DNA from: DASRHY01 sp046765875
Lineage (GTDB): Bacteria; Actinomycetota; Actinomycetes; Propionibacteriales; Kribbellaceae
Assembly: GCA_046765875.1 (NCBI GenBank)
Contig: JBKPSJ010000130.1
Span: 1 to 34,362, forward strand
Direction: 5' to 3'
Length of the DNA: 34,362 nt
Shown here: one piece after another, positions 21,423-29,697 of the stretch
How positions within the stretch are numbered: position 1 is the first letter of the stretch
How the letters are laid out: every line of letters begins with the position of its first letter
The notes under the pieces: generated by a model
Databases searched by the model: none
What the model was told of the DNA's origin: nothing
The model's input: the letters and a program-made list of their open reading frames with translations, nothing else
Made by a program: the position numbers and the translations under genes

Positions 21423-21971
21423 TCAGACCACCAGCGAACTCGGCCGGACCGTCACGGGGAACGGGAGCGTGGCCGCGTACTCGTCGTCACCCTTCGCGGA
21501 GCCGACCTCGACGTATGTCCCGTCGCGCAGATCCCAGGCGACGATGGACAGCTCGATCGGGTCGACCACCCAGTACGACCCACAACCGGCGACCTCGTAC
21601 CGGGCCCGCTTGAGCATGAGATCGATGTGCCGTGTGGTCGGCGACAGGATCTCGACGGCCAGCACCGGTGCGACCGGCAAGTCTTGGTGGGTAAGGTCCG
21701 CGCGCCGGGCGACCAGGACATCGGGCTGCATGACCGTGTTGTTCGAGAGCGCGACGTCGAAAGGAGCGATCTTGACCTTCAGATCGGCCGGACAGTGTTC
21801 GCGCAGCAGCACGGCAAGCTCGAGTACCGCGTCCTGGTGCGGATCGGAGGGTGCGGGAGTCACGATGAGGGCGCCGTCGATCAGCTCGTAGCGGTGCCCG
21901 TCATCGGGGATCGCGTCGAGATCCGCCCGGGTGAGTGGACGGCTGCGCGGCATGGTCGTCACGGTACTCAT
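21423..21971 (-). CDS. Uma2 family (DUF820) nuclease-fold protein
   Basis: A 182-residue protein of the Uma2/DUF820 family, which has a PD-(D/E)xK restriction-endonuclease fold. The N-terminal half has GHRYELIDGALIVTPAPSDP and HQDAVLELAVLL. The catalytic core is MQPDVLVARRADL (Asp of the motif) followed by LAVEILSPTTRHIDLMLKRA (E-x-x-S-P, then the lysine in LKRARYEVAG), and YWVVDP closes it. The family is abundant in actinobacteria and cyanobacteria and its function is unclear. ATG 21971 is supported by GGAGG 5 bases upstream. It converges with the amidohydrolase, with 2 bases between the stops. Confidence 0.9.
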   Translation of the reverse strand: MSTVTTMPRSRPLTRADLDAIPDDGHRYELIDGALIVTPAPSDPHQDAVLELAVLLREHCPADLKVKIAPFDVALSNNTVMQPDVLVARRADLTHQDLPVAPVLAVEILSPTTRHIDLMLKRARYEVAGCGSYWVVDPIELSIVAWDLRDGTYVEVGSAKGDDEYAATLPFPVTVRPSSLVV

Positions 21972-22049
21972 GGTGCCTCCTGTCGGTCATGGCGACCAAG
22001 CACGAACAAATCCGGGCGAGCGCGTCGGCGGTTATCCACAGGTGCGAGG

Positions 22050-22901
22050 ATGGGCGACGTGGAACTGGTGCATAGGGGCAAGGTCAGGGACGTCTACAGC
22101 GACCGGGACGGGGAGCTGCTCCTGGTCGCGTCGGACCGGGTCAGCGTGTACGACGTGGTGTTACCGACCCTGATCCCGGACAAGGGCCGGATCCTGACCG
22201 CACTGTCGCTGTGGTGGTTCGACCAACTCGCCGACGTCGTTCCGAACCACGTCATCTCGGTGACCGACGTGCCCGACGAGTTCGCCGGCCGGGCGGTCCG
22301 GGTCCGCCGGCTCGACGTTGTTCAGATCGAATGCATCGCTCGGGGGTATTTGGCCGGCGGCGGCTGGACGTCGTACCGGGACACCGGCGAGATCTCCGGC
22401 GTACGGCTGGAGCCCGGGCTGGTCGAGGGCGACCGGGTCCCGGGCGGGCCGATCTTCACCCCGACGACCAAGGTCGCGCCCGAGGTGGGGCACGACGAGC
22501 CGATCTCGTACGACGAGGTCGCCCGGCTGATCGGCGCCGCCGAGGCGGCAAAGCTGCTCGACGCCACGCTTGCGCTGTACACGAGGGCCGCCGAGATCGC
22601 CGAGAAGCGCGGCGTCATCCTCGCCGACACCAAGTTCGAGTTCGGAGTCGGCCCGGACGGCGATGTGGTCGTCGCCGACGAGGCCTGTACGCCGGACTCG
22701 TCGCGCTACTGGCGGATCGACGACTGGAAGCCGGGTGGCGGCCAGGTGAGCATGGACAAGCAGTATCTGCGCGACTGGGCCGCGGCACAGGACTGGAACA
22801 AGGTCGCACCCGGTCCGGAGATCCCGCCTGACGTAGTCGACGAGGTACGCGCCCGGTACGTAGCGACGTACGAGCAGGTCACCGGTCTCGACTGGCACTG
22901 A
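22050..22901 (+). CDS. purC: Phosphoribosylaminoimidazole-succinocarboxamide synthase (SAICAR synthetase)
   Basis: A 283-residue enzyme of purine biosynthesis that joins CAIR and aspartate, using ATP, to form SAICAR. It starts ELVHRGKVRDVY, has LLLVASDRVSVYDVVLPTLI with the conserved S-D-R-x-S-x-Y/F-D, then VVQIECIARGYLAGGGW and GGPIFTPTTKVAPEVGHDEP. ILADTKFEFGV and ACTPDSSRYWRIDDW complete the active site. Length and order match the long bacterial form. ATG 22050 has a weak GCGAGG directly before it; GTG 22059 in the same frame is the alternative. A consensus TTATCCACA lies 9 bases upstream, noted but not claimed as functional. Only the next cupin gene is close (22 bases), so no pur operon is present. 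Confidence 0.95.
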   Translation: MGDVELVHRGKVRDVYSDRDGELLLVASDRVSVYDVVLPTLIPDKGRILTALSLWWFDQLADVVPNHVISVTDVPDEFAGRAVRVRRLDVVQIECIARGYLAGGGWTSYRDTGEISGVRLEPGLVEGDRVPGGPIFTPTTKVAPEVGHDEPISYDEVARLIGAAEAAKLLDATLALYTRAAEIAEKRGVILADTKFEFGVGPDGDVVVADEACTPDSSRYWRIDDWKPGGGQVSMDKQYLRDWAAAQDWNKVAPGPEIPPDVVDEVRARYVATYEQVTGLDWH

Positions 22902-22923
22902 CGGCTTTGGTAGCAAGGGGGAC

Positions 22924-23322
22924 ATGTACGCCGTCGACATCGCAGCAGCCGCCCGCGACAACGACGCGTTCCGGCGCGTCCTGCACACCACCGGACACAC
23001 CCAGCTCGTCGTGATGACCCTCAAGCCCGGTGAGGACATCGGGGCCGAGGTGCACGAGCACAACGACCAGGTGCTCACATTCGTCGAAGGCTCGGTCAAG
23101 GCCGAGGTCGCCGGCGACACCAGAGACGTCGGAGCGGGTGACATCGTGGTGGTCCCGGCCGGTACCCAGCACAACTTCACCAACACCGGTGACGGCCCGG
23201 CCCGGCTGTACACGCTGTACAGTCCGCCGGACCACGCGCCCGGCACGGTGCACGAGACGAAGGCCGACGCCGAGGCGGCCGAGGCGGCGCACGCCGACAC
23301 CCCGCCGCCGGAACACGACTAG
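22924..23322 (+). CDS. Cupin domain protein
   Basis: A 132-residue single-domain cupin. The first motif is EDIGAEVHEHNDQVLTFVEG (G-x-E-x-H-x-H pattern with the terminal E-G). The second is DIVVVPAGTQHNFTNTGDGP (P-x-G-x-x-H-x-x-x-N). Both metal-binding histidine sets are intact. The C-terminal 30 residues are acidic and Ala-rich. Relatives are small cytosolic sugar- or metabolite-binding proteins or isomerases; the reaction is unknown. AGGGGG lies 2-7 bases before ATG 22924, and the gene is 22 bases after purC, so the two may be co-transcribed. A hairpin-forming repeat lies about 115 bases after the stop. Confidence 0.87.
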   Translation: MYAVDIAAAARDNDAFRRVLHTTGHTQLVVMTLKPGEDIGAEVHEHNDQVLTFVEGSVKAEVAGDTRDVGAGDIVVVPAGTQHNFTNTGDGPARLYTLYSPPDHAPGTVHETKADAEAAEAAHADTPPPEHD

Positions 23323-23435
23323 CCGCAACCACCAGCTCGGCGTTTGCGCCAAGCCGGTGCCTTGCCGGTTACGCCGAGCCGGCACTTCGCACCCGGCCCG
23401 AGGGTTCTCTCCCCGCGCAGGGGTTCGCACACCAC

Positions 23436-23477
23436 ATCAGGGTTCGCACCCCGTCACAGACGGGTGCGAACCCTGAT
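23436..23477. repeat. Long inverted repeat with extra GGGTTCGCAC copies
   Basis: ATCAGGGTTCGCACCC (23436-23451) and GGGTGCGAACCCTGAT (23462-23477) form a perfect 16-base-pair stem with a 10-base loop. A further direct copy of GGGTTCGCAC lies at 23421-23430, and an imperfect inverted copy (GCGCGAACCC) lies near 23483-23492. It may end the purC-cupin transcript or be a member of a dispersed intergenic repeat family. The rest of 23323-23581 shows no gene; a TTGTCCACA at 23522-23530 is the only other pattern. Confidence 0.7.
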
Positions 23478-23581
23478 TGGCGGCGCGAACCCAAAGTACG
23501 GATCGCCCCTGCATGGTCGGGTTGTCCACAGATTCCGTACGCGGTCGTGTGGGTAGGTGGGCTCACCCCATCGTTCTGGGT

Positions 23582-23791
23582 ATGAATCCCAAGCTCAGCA
23601 ACCGTGCGGAGGCATACGGTGGCGTCTTCTCGCACACCGATGTGCTCGCGTGTGGATACACCGAAGGTCAGCTACGCGAACGGCTCAAGGCGGGCGCGTG
23701 GATGCGGCTGCGCCGTGGCTACTACGCTGCGCGCCCCGACCTGGAGCGCTGCCAGCCGACGTTCGCACTGAACCGTAGGGCGTTCCACTGA
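23582..23791 (+). pseudogene. Truncated AbiEi-antitoxin-like / DUF559-type protein, N-terminal fragment
   Basis: A 69-residue frame reads AEAYGGVFSHTDVLACGYTE, then GQLRERLKAGAWMRLRRGYY. This is the N-terminal winged-helix (AbiEi antitoxin N-terminal-like) segment seen at the front of roughly 300-residue actinobacterial proteins. The remainder of such a protein is missing. The frame runs into CQPTFALNRRAFH and stops at TGA. A partial duplication (ccagccg and cactgaaccg repeated within 23753-23806) marks the break. I read it as a deletion relic. It could still encode a short DNA-binding protein, but without the catalytic half a toxin-antitoxin role is not supported. The following 174 bases before the regulator hold no gene. 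Confidence 0.55.
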
Positions 23792-23965
23792 ACCGCCAGC
23801 CGTTGGCCGACGTACAAGATAGTGAGCAGGCGACGAGATTTGTCCGGGTGCTGCCAAGCGCTGGCGCGTGATGGCCGGATGGCGGACGGTGAAAGGAAAA
23901 GTCTGGTCCGGGCGTCGGCGCGACGAATATCGTGAAGAGTTGGGGGCAGGGGCAGGGGGTATGCC

Positions 23966-26746
23966 GTGGTGCCTGTGGTCTTCCGGGCGAAGGTTCGCAA
24001 GCCGGAGCCCTTCGGCCTGCCCCGGGAGCGCCTCGAGCGGTTCCTCCTCGACGACACCGGCCCCACCGTCGTGCTCCTGCTCGCACCCGCCGGATCCGGC
24101 AAGACCACTCTCCTCAGCCGGGTCGCCGCCAATACCGCCCGGCCGTCCGCCTGGTACCGGGCCGCGCCCGAGGACGGCACCGAGGAGGCACTCGTCCGGC
24201 ACCTCGGCCATGCCCTGTCGGCGGTGGTGCCGGATCTTCCGCTGGACGACGACCTGTCCGTCGACAGCCTGATCGTCACCACCGAAGCGGCGATCCACGA
24301 CCCGGTGCGGCTCATCGTCGACGACGTCCACGAGATCGCAGCGACGGCGGCCGAGACGGCCCTCGAGCGCTTCATCGAGCTACGCCCCCGGCAACTTCGG
24401 CTGCTGCTCGGATCGCGCCGCCCGCTGGACTTCAACCTGCCCCGGTTGATGGTCTCGGGCGACCTGCGGGTGCTGGACGGCGACGACCTGCGGTTCCGGT
24501 CCTGGGAGGTCGAGGAACTCTTCCGTGCCGTGCACCGGCGCCCGCTCCCACCCGAGGCGGCCGCCGCGCTGACCCGGCGTACCGGTGGCTGGGCCGCCGG
24601 GCTGCAACTGTTTCACCTCGCGACGATGAGCAAGCCGGACAGCGAGCGGGTACGAGCAGCCCGCGAACTCGGTGGGCGGTCCCGGCTTGTCCGCGCGTAT
24701 CTGACCCGCAACGTGCTCGCCGAGCTCGACCCGGACCGGCGCGAGTTCCTGCTCGCCACCAGCACCCTCGGCCGGCTCACGGGCGGCCTGTGCGACCGGC
24801 TGCTTCAGCGGACCGGTAGTGCCGCGGTCCTCGAGGAGCTCGAACGGCACCAGTTCTTCATCACGGCCGCGGAGGACGGTACGTCGTACCGCTACCACCA
24901 GGTCCTGCAAAGTCACCTGGAAGGACTGCTGATCGACGAGCTCGGACCGGCTGGATCCCGCGAGCTGCACTCGGCCAGTGCCCGGCTGCTGGAGGACGAG
25001 GGGTACCGGCGCGAGGCCATCCGCGCCTACGCCCTGGCCGACGACTGGGTCAGCGTGGCCCGGCTGGTCCACGACGACGACACCGTGCTGCCCGGGAATG
25101 CCGGCACCGACTGGATCGGGCTGCCCGACGACGACCCGTGGCTCGCGCTCGCGCAGGCCCGTAGGCTGCTGCGATCCGGCTCGGTCGAGGCGGCGGTGGC
25201 GGCCTACCGGCGCGCCGAGTCGCTGCTCGACGACCCGGACTTCCAGGCCCGCTGCGCCGACGAACGCTCGCTCGCGACGGTCTGGACGATCGAACCCGCG
25301 GCACCCGGCGGCAATGCGGCCCGGCGTGCGGGCTACTCGTTGCGTCAGGCCACCAAGCGGATCCCCGTGCTGCTGACCGGCCGCCACCCGCTGGTCGATG
25401 GCCTGACCCGCCTGCTCGCGGGCGAGACCGACGAGGCGCGCCGGTCGCTCGACCTTGTCATTGCCGGCGGCAACTGGCAGCGGCTTGCGGTCCGGCTGGC
25501 GCTGATCGTCGCAGACCTGGCCGACGGCGACTGGGCCGGCGCGGTGACGCCGCTGGAGGACCTGGCGCTCTCGGCCGACGTCGAGGACTACCCGTGGATG
25601 GCCAGGATCGCCCGCGGGTTGCAGGGTGCCGTGCTGCGAGCGACGAGGCCCGAGGCTTGGGAGTCGGACGGTTCACTGGTCGACGAGTGCGTCCGCGACG
25701 GCGACGAGTGGGGTGCGCTGCTCACGATGCTGTTCGCGGGCGCCGCCGACCTGTACGCCGGGGACGAGGCCAACGCGCTGGACCGGTTCGACCAGGCCGG
25801 CCGGCGGGCGTCGGCACTCGGCGCGACCGTCCTCATGGCCTGGGCTGCCACGTTCGCGGCCGTCGCCGCCGCACGCAGACCGGAGGCGCAGGCCCGGGTC
25901 GCCGCGGCGGAGGTCCTGGTCAAGGCCGCGGGGGTCACCGGCGCCCGCCCGCTGCTCGATCACGCCGCTCGGATCCGCACCGGACCGGCCGGCGTGCAGT
26001 TGCGCTGTCTGGGTGGGTTCGCCGCGGAGGTCGACGGTACGCCGGTCGAGCTCAAGTCGCTGCGGCCGCGCGCCCGCGCCCTGCTGCTCCTGCTCGCCAT
26101 CCAGCACGGCCGGGACGTCCATCGCGAGCGGCTGATCGACGCACTCTGGCCGGAAGCACCGCTCGATGCGGGCACGCACCGGCTCCAGGTCGCGACCTCG
26201 AACATCCGCCAGTGCCTGGCCGCGGCCGGTCTGGGTGATCAGACGGTACGCCGCCAGGGCGACGCCTATCGTCTCGAACTGGCCGGATGCCACCTCGACC
26301 TCACAGAGTTCGAGGCCCATATCCAGTACGCCGAGCGAGCAGTTGCCGAGGGCAATGACGCGGACGCGGCCGAGCACTGGACCAAGGCGCTCGACCTGTA
26401 CGCCGGTGAGCTCCTCCCCGAGGTCGGTCCGGCCGAATGGGTCCTCCCGGACCGCGAACGGCTCCGGCTGGCGGCGGCCGGTGCCGCGCTCGGCATCGCC
26501 GGACTGATGCGCAAGTCCGGTAACACCGCTGAGGCCGTCAAGGCGGCCCAGCGCGGAGTCGACCTCGACCCGCTGAGGGACTCGTCGTGGCTGCTGCTGG
26601 CGGACCTGCAGGACAGCGCCGGTGACCCGACGGCAGCCGCCGCCACCAGGGACGAACACGCCCGCATCTACGCCGAGCTGGCACCTCCGACGGACGTCAT
26701 CCCTCGGAGACGACCTGCACCCGATGGATCACGTGTGCGGGCTTGA
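23966..26746 (+). CDS. Large STAND-type ATPase regulator with C-terminal winged helix and BTAD (SARP-like)
   Basis: A 926-residue regulator. The N-terminus is a MalT-like NTPase with Walker A APAGSGKTTLL (residues 40-50) and Walker B RLIVDDVHE (115-123), followed by RRTGGWAAGLQLFHLA, typical of MalT-type ATPases. The middle (about 330-670) is helical and TPR-like. The C-terminus holds an OmpR-type winged helix (about 675-770; VQLRCLGGFAAEVDGTPVEL ... RERLIDALWPEAPLDAGTHR) and a BTAD domain (about 778-905). AfsR-type regulators carry the DNA-binding domain at the N-terminus, so the order is reversed here. GTG 23966 has AGGGGGT about 8 bases upstream. Its last 50 bases overlap the final gene of the convergent injection-system operon. 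It is a strong candidate to control that operon. Confidence 0.88.
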   Translation: MVPVVFRAKVRKPEPFGLPRERLERFLLDDTGPTVVLLLAPAGSGKTTLLSRVAANTARPSAWYRAAPEDGTEEALVRHLGHALSAVVPDLPLDDDLSVDSLIVTTEAAIHDPVRLIVDDVHEIAATAAETALERFIELRPRQLRLLLGSRRPLDFNLPRLMVSGDLRVLDGDDLRFRSWEVEELFRAVHRRPLPPEAAAALTRRTGGWAAGLQLFHLATMSKPDSERVRAARELGGRSRLVRAYLTRNVLAELDPDRREFLLATSTLGRLTGGLCDRLLQRTGSAAVLEELERHQFFITAAEDGTSYRYHQVLQSHLEGLLIDELGPAGSRELHSASARLLEDEGYRREAIRAYALADDWVSVARLVHDDDTVLPGNAGTDWIGLPDDDPWLALAQARRLLRSGSVEAAVAAYRRAESLLDDPDFQARCADERSLATVWTIEPAAPGGNAARRAGYSLRQATKRIPVLLTGRHPLVDGLTRLLAGETDEARRSLDLVIAGGNWQRLAVRLALIVADLADGDWAGAVTPLEDLALSADVEDYPWMARIARGLQGAVLRATRPEAWESDGSLVDECVRDGDEWGALLTMLFAGAADLYAGDEANALDRFDQAGRRASALGATVLMAWAATFAAVAAARRPEAQARVAAAEVLVKAAGVTGARPLLDHAARIRTGPAGVQLRCLGGFAAEVDGTPVELKSLRPRARALLLLLAIQHGRDVHRERLIDALWPEAPLDAGTHRLQVATSNIRQCLAAAGLGDQTVRRQGDAYRLELAGCHLDLTEFEAHIQYAERAVAEGNDADAAEHWTKALDLYAGELLPEVGPAEWVLPDRERLRLAAAGAALGIAGLMRKSGNTAEAVKAAQRGVDLDPLRDSSWLLLADLQDSAGDPTAAAATRDEHARIYAELAPPTDVIPRRRPAPDGSRVRA

Positions 26747-27239
26747 TCGCACTGACCACCGCGTCCAGCCGTTCGGTGTCCAGCTCGCGCCCCGGCTCGG
26801 GGAAGACCCGCACGACCAGCGCCGGGATCGCCTCGCCGGGCAACGGGTCGGAAGCCTCGACCGACCACGACGACCCGCCCGACTCGATCACCTGGGCCCG
26901 TACGCCGAGCAGCGTGCTGACCGCGAGCTCGATGCCGCGCCGGGTGCCCTGCCAGCCCTGCAGCTCGCTGGTCGAGCGGAGTAGGTCGCGTTGCCGTACC
27001 GGGTCCTGACCGGGGTCGGCCGCCAGCCCGAGCCAGTGCGCGAGCCACGGCAGCAGGTCCTCCGGCGCGGTCCCGAGATCGAGGTACGCCGGAAGGTTGT
27101 CCAACGTGCTCAGCACCGGTGACAACACCTCGTCCAGCGCCCCGCACAACTGCTGCGTGAACGGATCGTCGCGGTACACGGCCGGCAGCGTCGCACCCAT
27201 GGGATGCGGGCTGCGCAGGTCCTCCAGCGCCCCTCTCAT
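26697..27239 (-). CDS. Phage tail protein I-like baseplate protein of the contractile injection system
   Basis: A 180-residue protein matching the gpI/TIGR02242 tail-protein family. LPAVYRDDPFTQQLCGALDE opens it, followed by LDNLPAYLDLGTAPEDLLPW and LAHWLGL, then RSTSELQGWQGTRRGIELAV. The C-terminal part, with VVRVFPEP and a closing IKPAHVIHRVQVV strand, is the usual short beta domain. In contractile tails such proteins sit at the baseplate edge and link wedge and fibres. ATG 27239 overlaps the stop of the large baseplate gene as ATGA. It is the last gene of the operon and runs 50 bases into the convergent regulator gene, so no space remains for a separate terminator. Confidence 0.85.
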   Translation of the reverse strand: MRGALEDLRSPHPMGATLPAVYRDDPFTQQLCGALDEVLSPVLSTLDNLPAYLDLGTAPEDLLPWLAHWLGLAADPGQDPVRQRDLLRSTSELQGWQGTRRGIELAVSTLLGVRAQVIESGGSSWSVEASDPLPGEAIPALVVRVFPEPGRELDTERLDAVVSAIKPAHVIHRVQVVSEG

Positions 27240-29185
27240 CGGCGTACCCGGACCTGGTGCTCGTACGAGAACACGAGCGCGGTCGGAGGCAGGTCGAGTC
27301 GGTGCACCGGCGCGGACCGGCGGCCGGAGGTGGCGTCGGCCGGGAACAGCGAGACCGTGATCTCCTGCGCCATGTCGACACCCGGGATACGCGCCAGCGC
27401 GGCGTGCACCTCGTGCGACTGCACCGACCGCCCGAACGGCCAGCCGGTACCGTCCGGCCCGCCGGTCAGTGGGTGGAACAACTCGTACAGCGCCCGCGTC
27501 ACCGAGTCCTTGACCTCGTCGGGGTCGAACAGCGACCGGGCACTCACGTCGACGACGACGGTCAGGCCGACGTACTCCGGCGGCGCGACGAGCAGCCGGG
27601 TGCCGACCAGACGACGCTCGTCGAGACTGGCCGAGATCCGTTCGAGCGTCCCCTCCGGCGGGATCAGGTCCTCACGCCGGATCCGGCCGACCTCGTCGCC
27701 GGCGACGTGCGGTACGACCAGCACCCGGATGCCACCCGCATCGGCCTGGTCCTGCGCGGGCACGCAATGAACCCGGGCGGCGTCAGGGGCGACCTCGCGG
27801 GCGAGTTCCTCGAAGTCCTCCGCGGTCACCGCCCGGCCACGCGACCTCAGCAGCATCGGGCCGCGCACCTTGGCCTCGTCGAGCGTCTCGGCATCGGCAC
27901 CGCCGATCGCGGGTGTGCGGTTCTCGACCCGGGCGACGTACGGCACGCTCGTCTTGAGCACCCGGACCTGGCCGCGGGCGACGTTGCCACGCCGGCCGCC
28001 ACCGGTGCGGTACGACGACAGCACGATCGACGCGCCCGACGGCGGTACGGCACCGTAGTGCCGCAGCCCGCCGTCGGCTGTCCGTACGGCAGGGCCGAAC
28101 TGGACCTCGCCGGCGTACGCGTCGATCCGGAAGGACCGGTCGTCCGCGGCAACATCGGCGAACTGCGACACCGGCGTCCAGGTCTCCACTCCGTTGCTGT
28201 CGGCAACCTCGATGACACCGGGCTCCTCGGACGGCACGACCGGCCGGCGCTGCAGGGCGAACCGCTGGCCCGGCGTGCCGTCGGACTTGCCGATCACCTC
28301 GTGCCGGACCACCTCGGCGTGCATCATCCCGACGGTGCCGCCGACGGTGAACGCGGCCACGGACAGGATCCGCGGCGAGGCCGTGTACGTCGGCTGGCCC
28401 GGCTCGGCCTCGACCAGCCGGCACCGGACCCAGCCGGCCCGCTGCCGGGCGACGATCGAGGTCTGGTGCGACGGCGGGATGTGGATGATCACGTCGCCGG
28501 CCTTGTTCAGCCCGCCGGTCTCGTCCCGGTCGACGTCGCACGCCGACCAGCCCGAGCCGTTCCACGCCTCCCACACCAGTGGCGGCCGGCGCGGATCCAC
28601 ACCGGCACCGGCAACCCGGCAGTCCAGCCGGATCGCGACCGCGCACGACGGGACCGCGCTGGACAGGCCGATCAGCAACGCGTCGCCGATGACCGGCGAC
28701 TCCGAGAAGCAGGCGAACCCGTCGGGTCCGGCCAGCGCCGCGGTCAGGTCGGTCGGGCTGCCCGAGGCAGGCGAGAGCCCGGCGCGGCTGAACGAGCACG
28801 GCACGATCTCGAGGTCCTCGGTGGTGGTGAACACGACCGGCTCGTGGATGTCTGTGCGCGGTGTCGCCACCTCGGTCTCGGCCCGGACCAGCACGGTCTG
28901 CGGCTGCGGCGAGGACAACCAGAACGTCACCATGCCGCGAGCCGCGGCCGGCGGCCTGAGCTCGACACCGATGAGCTCGAGGAACTTGACGTAGTTGAGG
29001 TCCGGCACCCGGTTCAGCCGGTAGATCACCTGGTCGACCATCTGGGCGAACGCCTCGATCAGCGTGACACCGGGGTCGGAGACGTTGTGGTCGGTCCATT
29101 CCGGGCAGCGGCGCTGGACCAGCCGCTTGGCCTCGTCGACCAGGCCCTGAAACGTACGGTCGTCAAGACTCGGTGCGGGCAACAC
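27236..29185 (-). CDS. Putative baseplate assembly protein (J-type, TIGR02243-like)
   Basis: A 649-residue baseplate component. The N-terminus LDDRTFQGLVDEAKRLVQRR and CPEWTDHNVSDPGVTLIEAF is the hallmark of this family, followed by AQMVDQVIYRLNRVPDLNYV. The middle has beta-rich insertions (about 140-400). The C-terminal half shows the gpJ-like core: RGRAVTAEDFEELAREVAP and AARVHCVPAQ, then LIPPEGTLERISASLDERRL and VAPPEYVGLTVVVDVSARS. It corresponds to Afp11-type wedge proteins of extracellular injection systems. The start is GTG 29185, one base after the stop of the gp25-like gene. The downstream gene overlaps by 4 bases. Confidence 0.9.
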   Translation of the reverse strand: MLPAPSLDDRTFQGLVDEAKRLVQRRCPEWTDHNVSDPGVTLIEAFAQMVDQVIYRLNRVPDLNYVKFLELIGVELRPPAAARGMVTFWLSSPQPQTVLVRAETEVATPRTDIHEPVVFTTTEDLEIVPCSFSRAGLSPASGSPTDLTAALAGPDGFACFSESPVIGDALLIGLSSAVPSCAVAIRLDCRVAGAGVDPRRPPLVWEAWNGSGWSACDVDRDETGGLNKAGDVIIHIPPSHQTSIVARQRAGWVRCRLVEAEPGQPTYTASPRILSVAAFTVGGTVGMMHAEVVRHEVIGKSDGTPGQRFALQRRPVVPSEEPGVIEVADSNGVETWTPVSQFADVAADDRSFRIDAYAGEVQFGPAVRTADGGLRHYGAVPPSGASIVLSSYRTGGGRRGNVARGQVRVLKTSVPYVARVENRTPAIGGADAETLDEAKVRGPMLLRSRGRAVTAEDFEELAREVAPDAARVHCVPAQDQADAGGIRVLVVPHVAGDEVGRIRREDLIPPEGTLERISASLDERRLVGTRLLVAPPEYVGLTVVVDVSARSLFDPDEVKDSVTRALYELFHPLTGGPDGTGWPFGRSVQSHEVHAALARIPGVDMAQEITVSLFPADATSGRRSAPVHRLDLPPTALVFSYEHQVRVRR

Positions 29186-29186
29186 G

Positions 29187-29696
29187 TCAGACTCCTCTGC
29201 GCAGCGCGGGAGGTCTGGGGAGTTGTCCCCCCAGCTCGATGGACACTGCCTCGGTCGGGAGCTCGGCGGTGCTCGCCAGCTCGTTGTCGGGGTGTTCGGG
29301 AATCACATAGAACGGGAAGACCAGGTTGCGCGGATCGTTGCTGCCGAGGATCAGGTAGCCGACGTCCACATAGAGCACGCCCGCCTCGATCCGGTCGTAG
29401 CTCACGCTCACGTCCTCCACCGAGATCCGCGGCTCCCAGCGCTCGAGCGCCTCGCGGACGTCGTACGCGATCTGACCGGCGGTCGCGGAGTTGGCCGGAC
29501 CGAACACGTGGTCGTGGATCCGGCAGCCGAACTCGGGACGCATCGGCCGCTCGCCGCGGGCGGTGCCGAGGATCAGCCGGATCGACTCCGCGATCTCGCG
29601 CTCGCGGGTGACCAGCGCTATCCCGCCGGTCGCGTCCGTGGTGAGCGGGAACGCCCAACCCGCACCGATGAAGTCGGCGTTCATCTGAGGGTTCAC
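29187..29696 (-). CDS. gp25-like baseplate wedge protein
   Basis: A 169-residue protein of the gp25/IraD-like family (Afp9 equivalent). GAGWAFPLTTDATGGIALVT opens the domain, then REREIAESIRLILGTARGER and PMRPEFGCRIHDHVF, the conserved R-P-E-F-G-x-x-x-x-x-x-F signature. RWEPRISVEDVSVSYDRIEA closes the fold. The 50-residue C-terminal extension is Pro-rich at the end. In contractile systems gp25 forms the core of the wedge and touches the first sheath ring. GTG 29696 was taken as the start because GGAGGC lies 5 bases upstream; ATG 29684 is the alternative. One base separates it from the PAAR stop. Confidence 0.9.
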   Translation of the reverse strand: MNPQMNADFIGAGWAFPLTTDATGGIALVTREREIAESIRLILGTARGERPMRPEFGCRIHDHVFGPANSATAGQIAYDVREALERWEPRISVEDVSVSYDRIEAGVLYVDVGYLILGSNDPRNLVFPFYVIPEHPDNELASTAELPTEAVSIELGGQLPRPPALRRGV

Positions 29697-29697
29697 G

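Noticed and set aside
22032..22040. TTATCCACA (and TTGTCCACA at 23522-23530) as DnaA boxes or an origin
   Set aside because: There are only two isolated sites 1.5 kb apart, with no box cluster, no AT-rich region and no dnaA or dnaN. Chance or minor regulation of purC is more likely.
27257..29611. A 784-codon plus-strand frame opposite the baseplate genes
   Set aside because: It mirrors the codon bias of the minus-strand J-type and gp25 genes and contains no domain signature.
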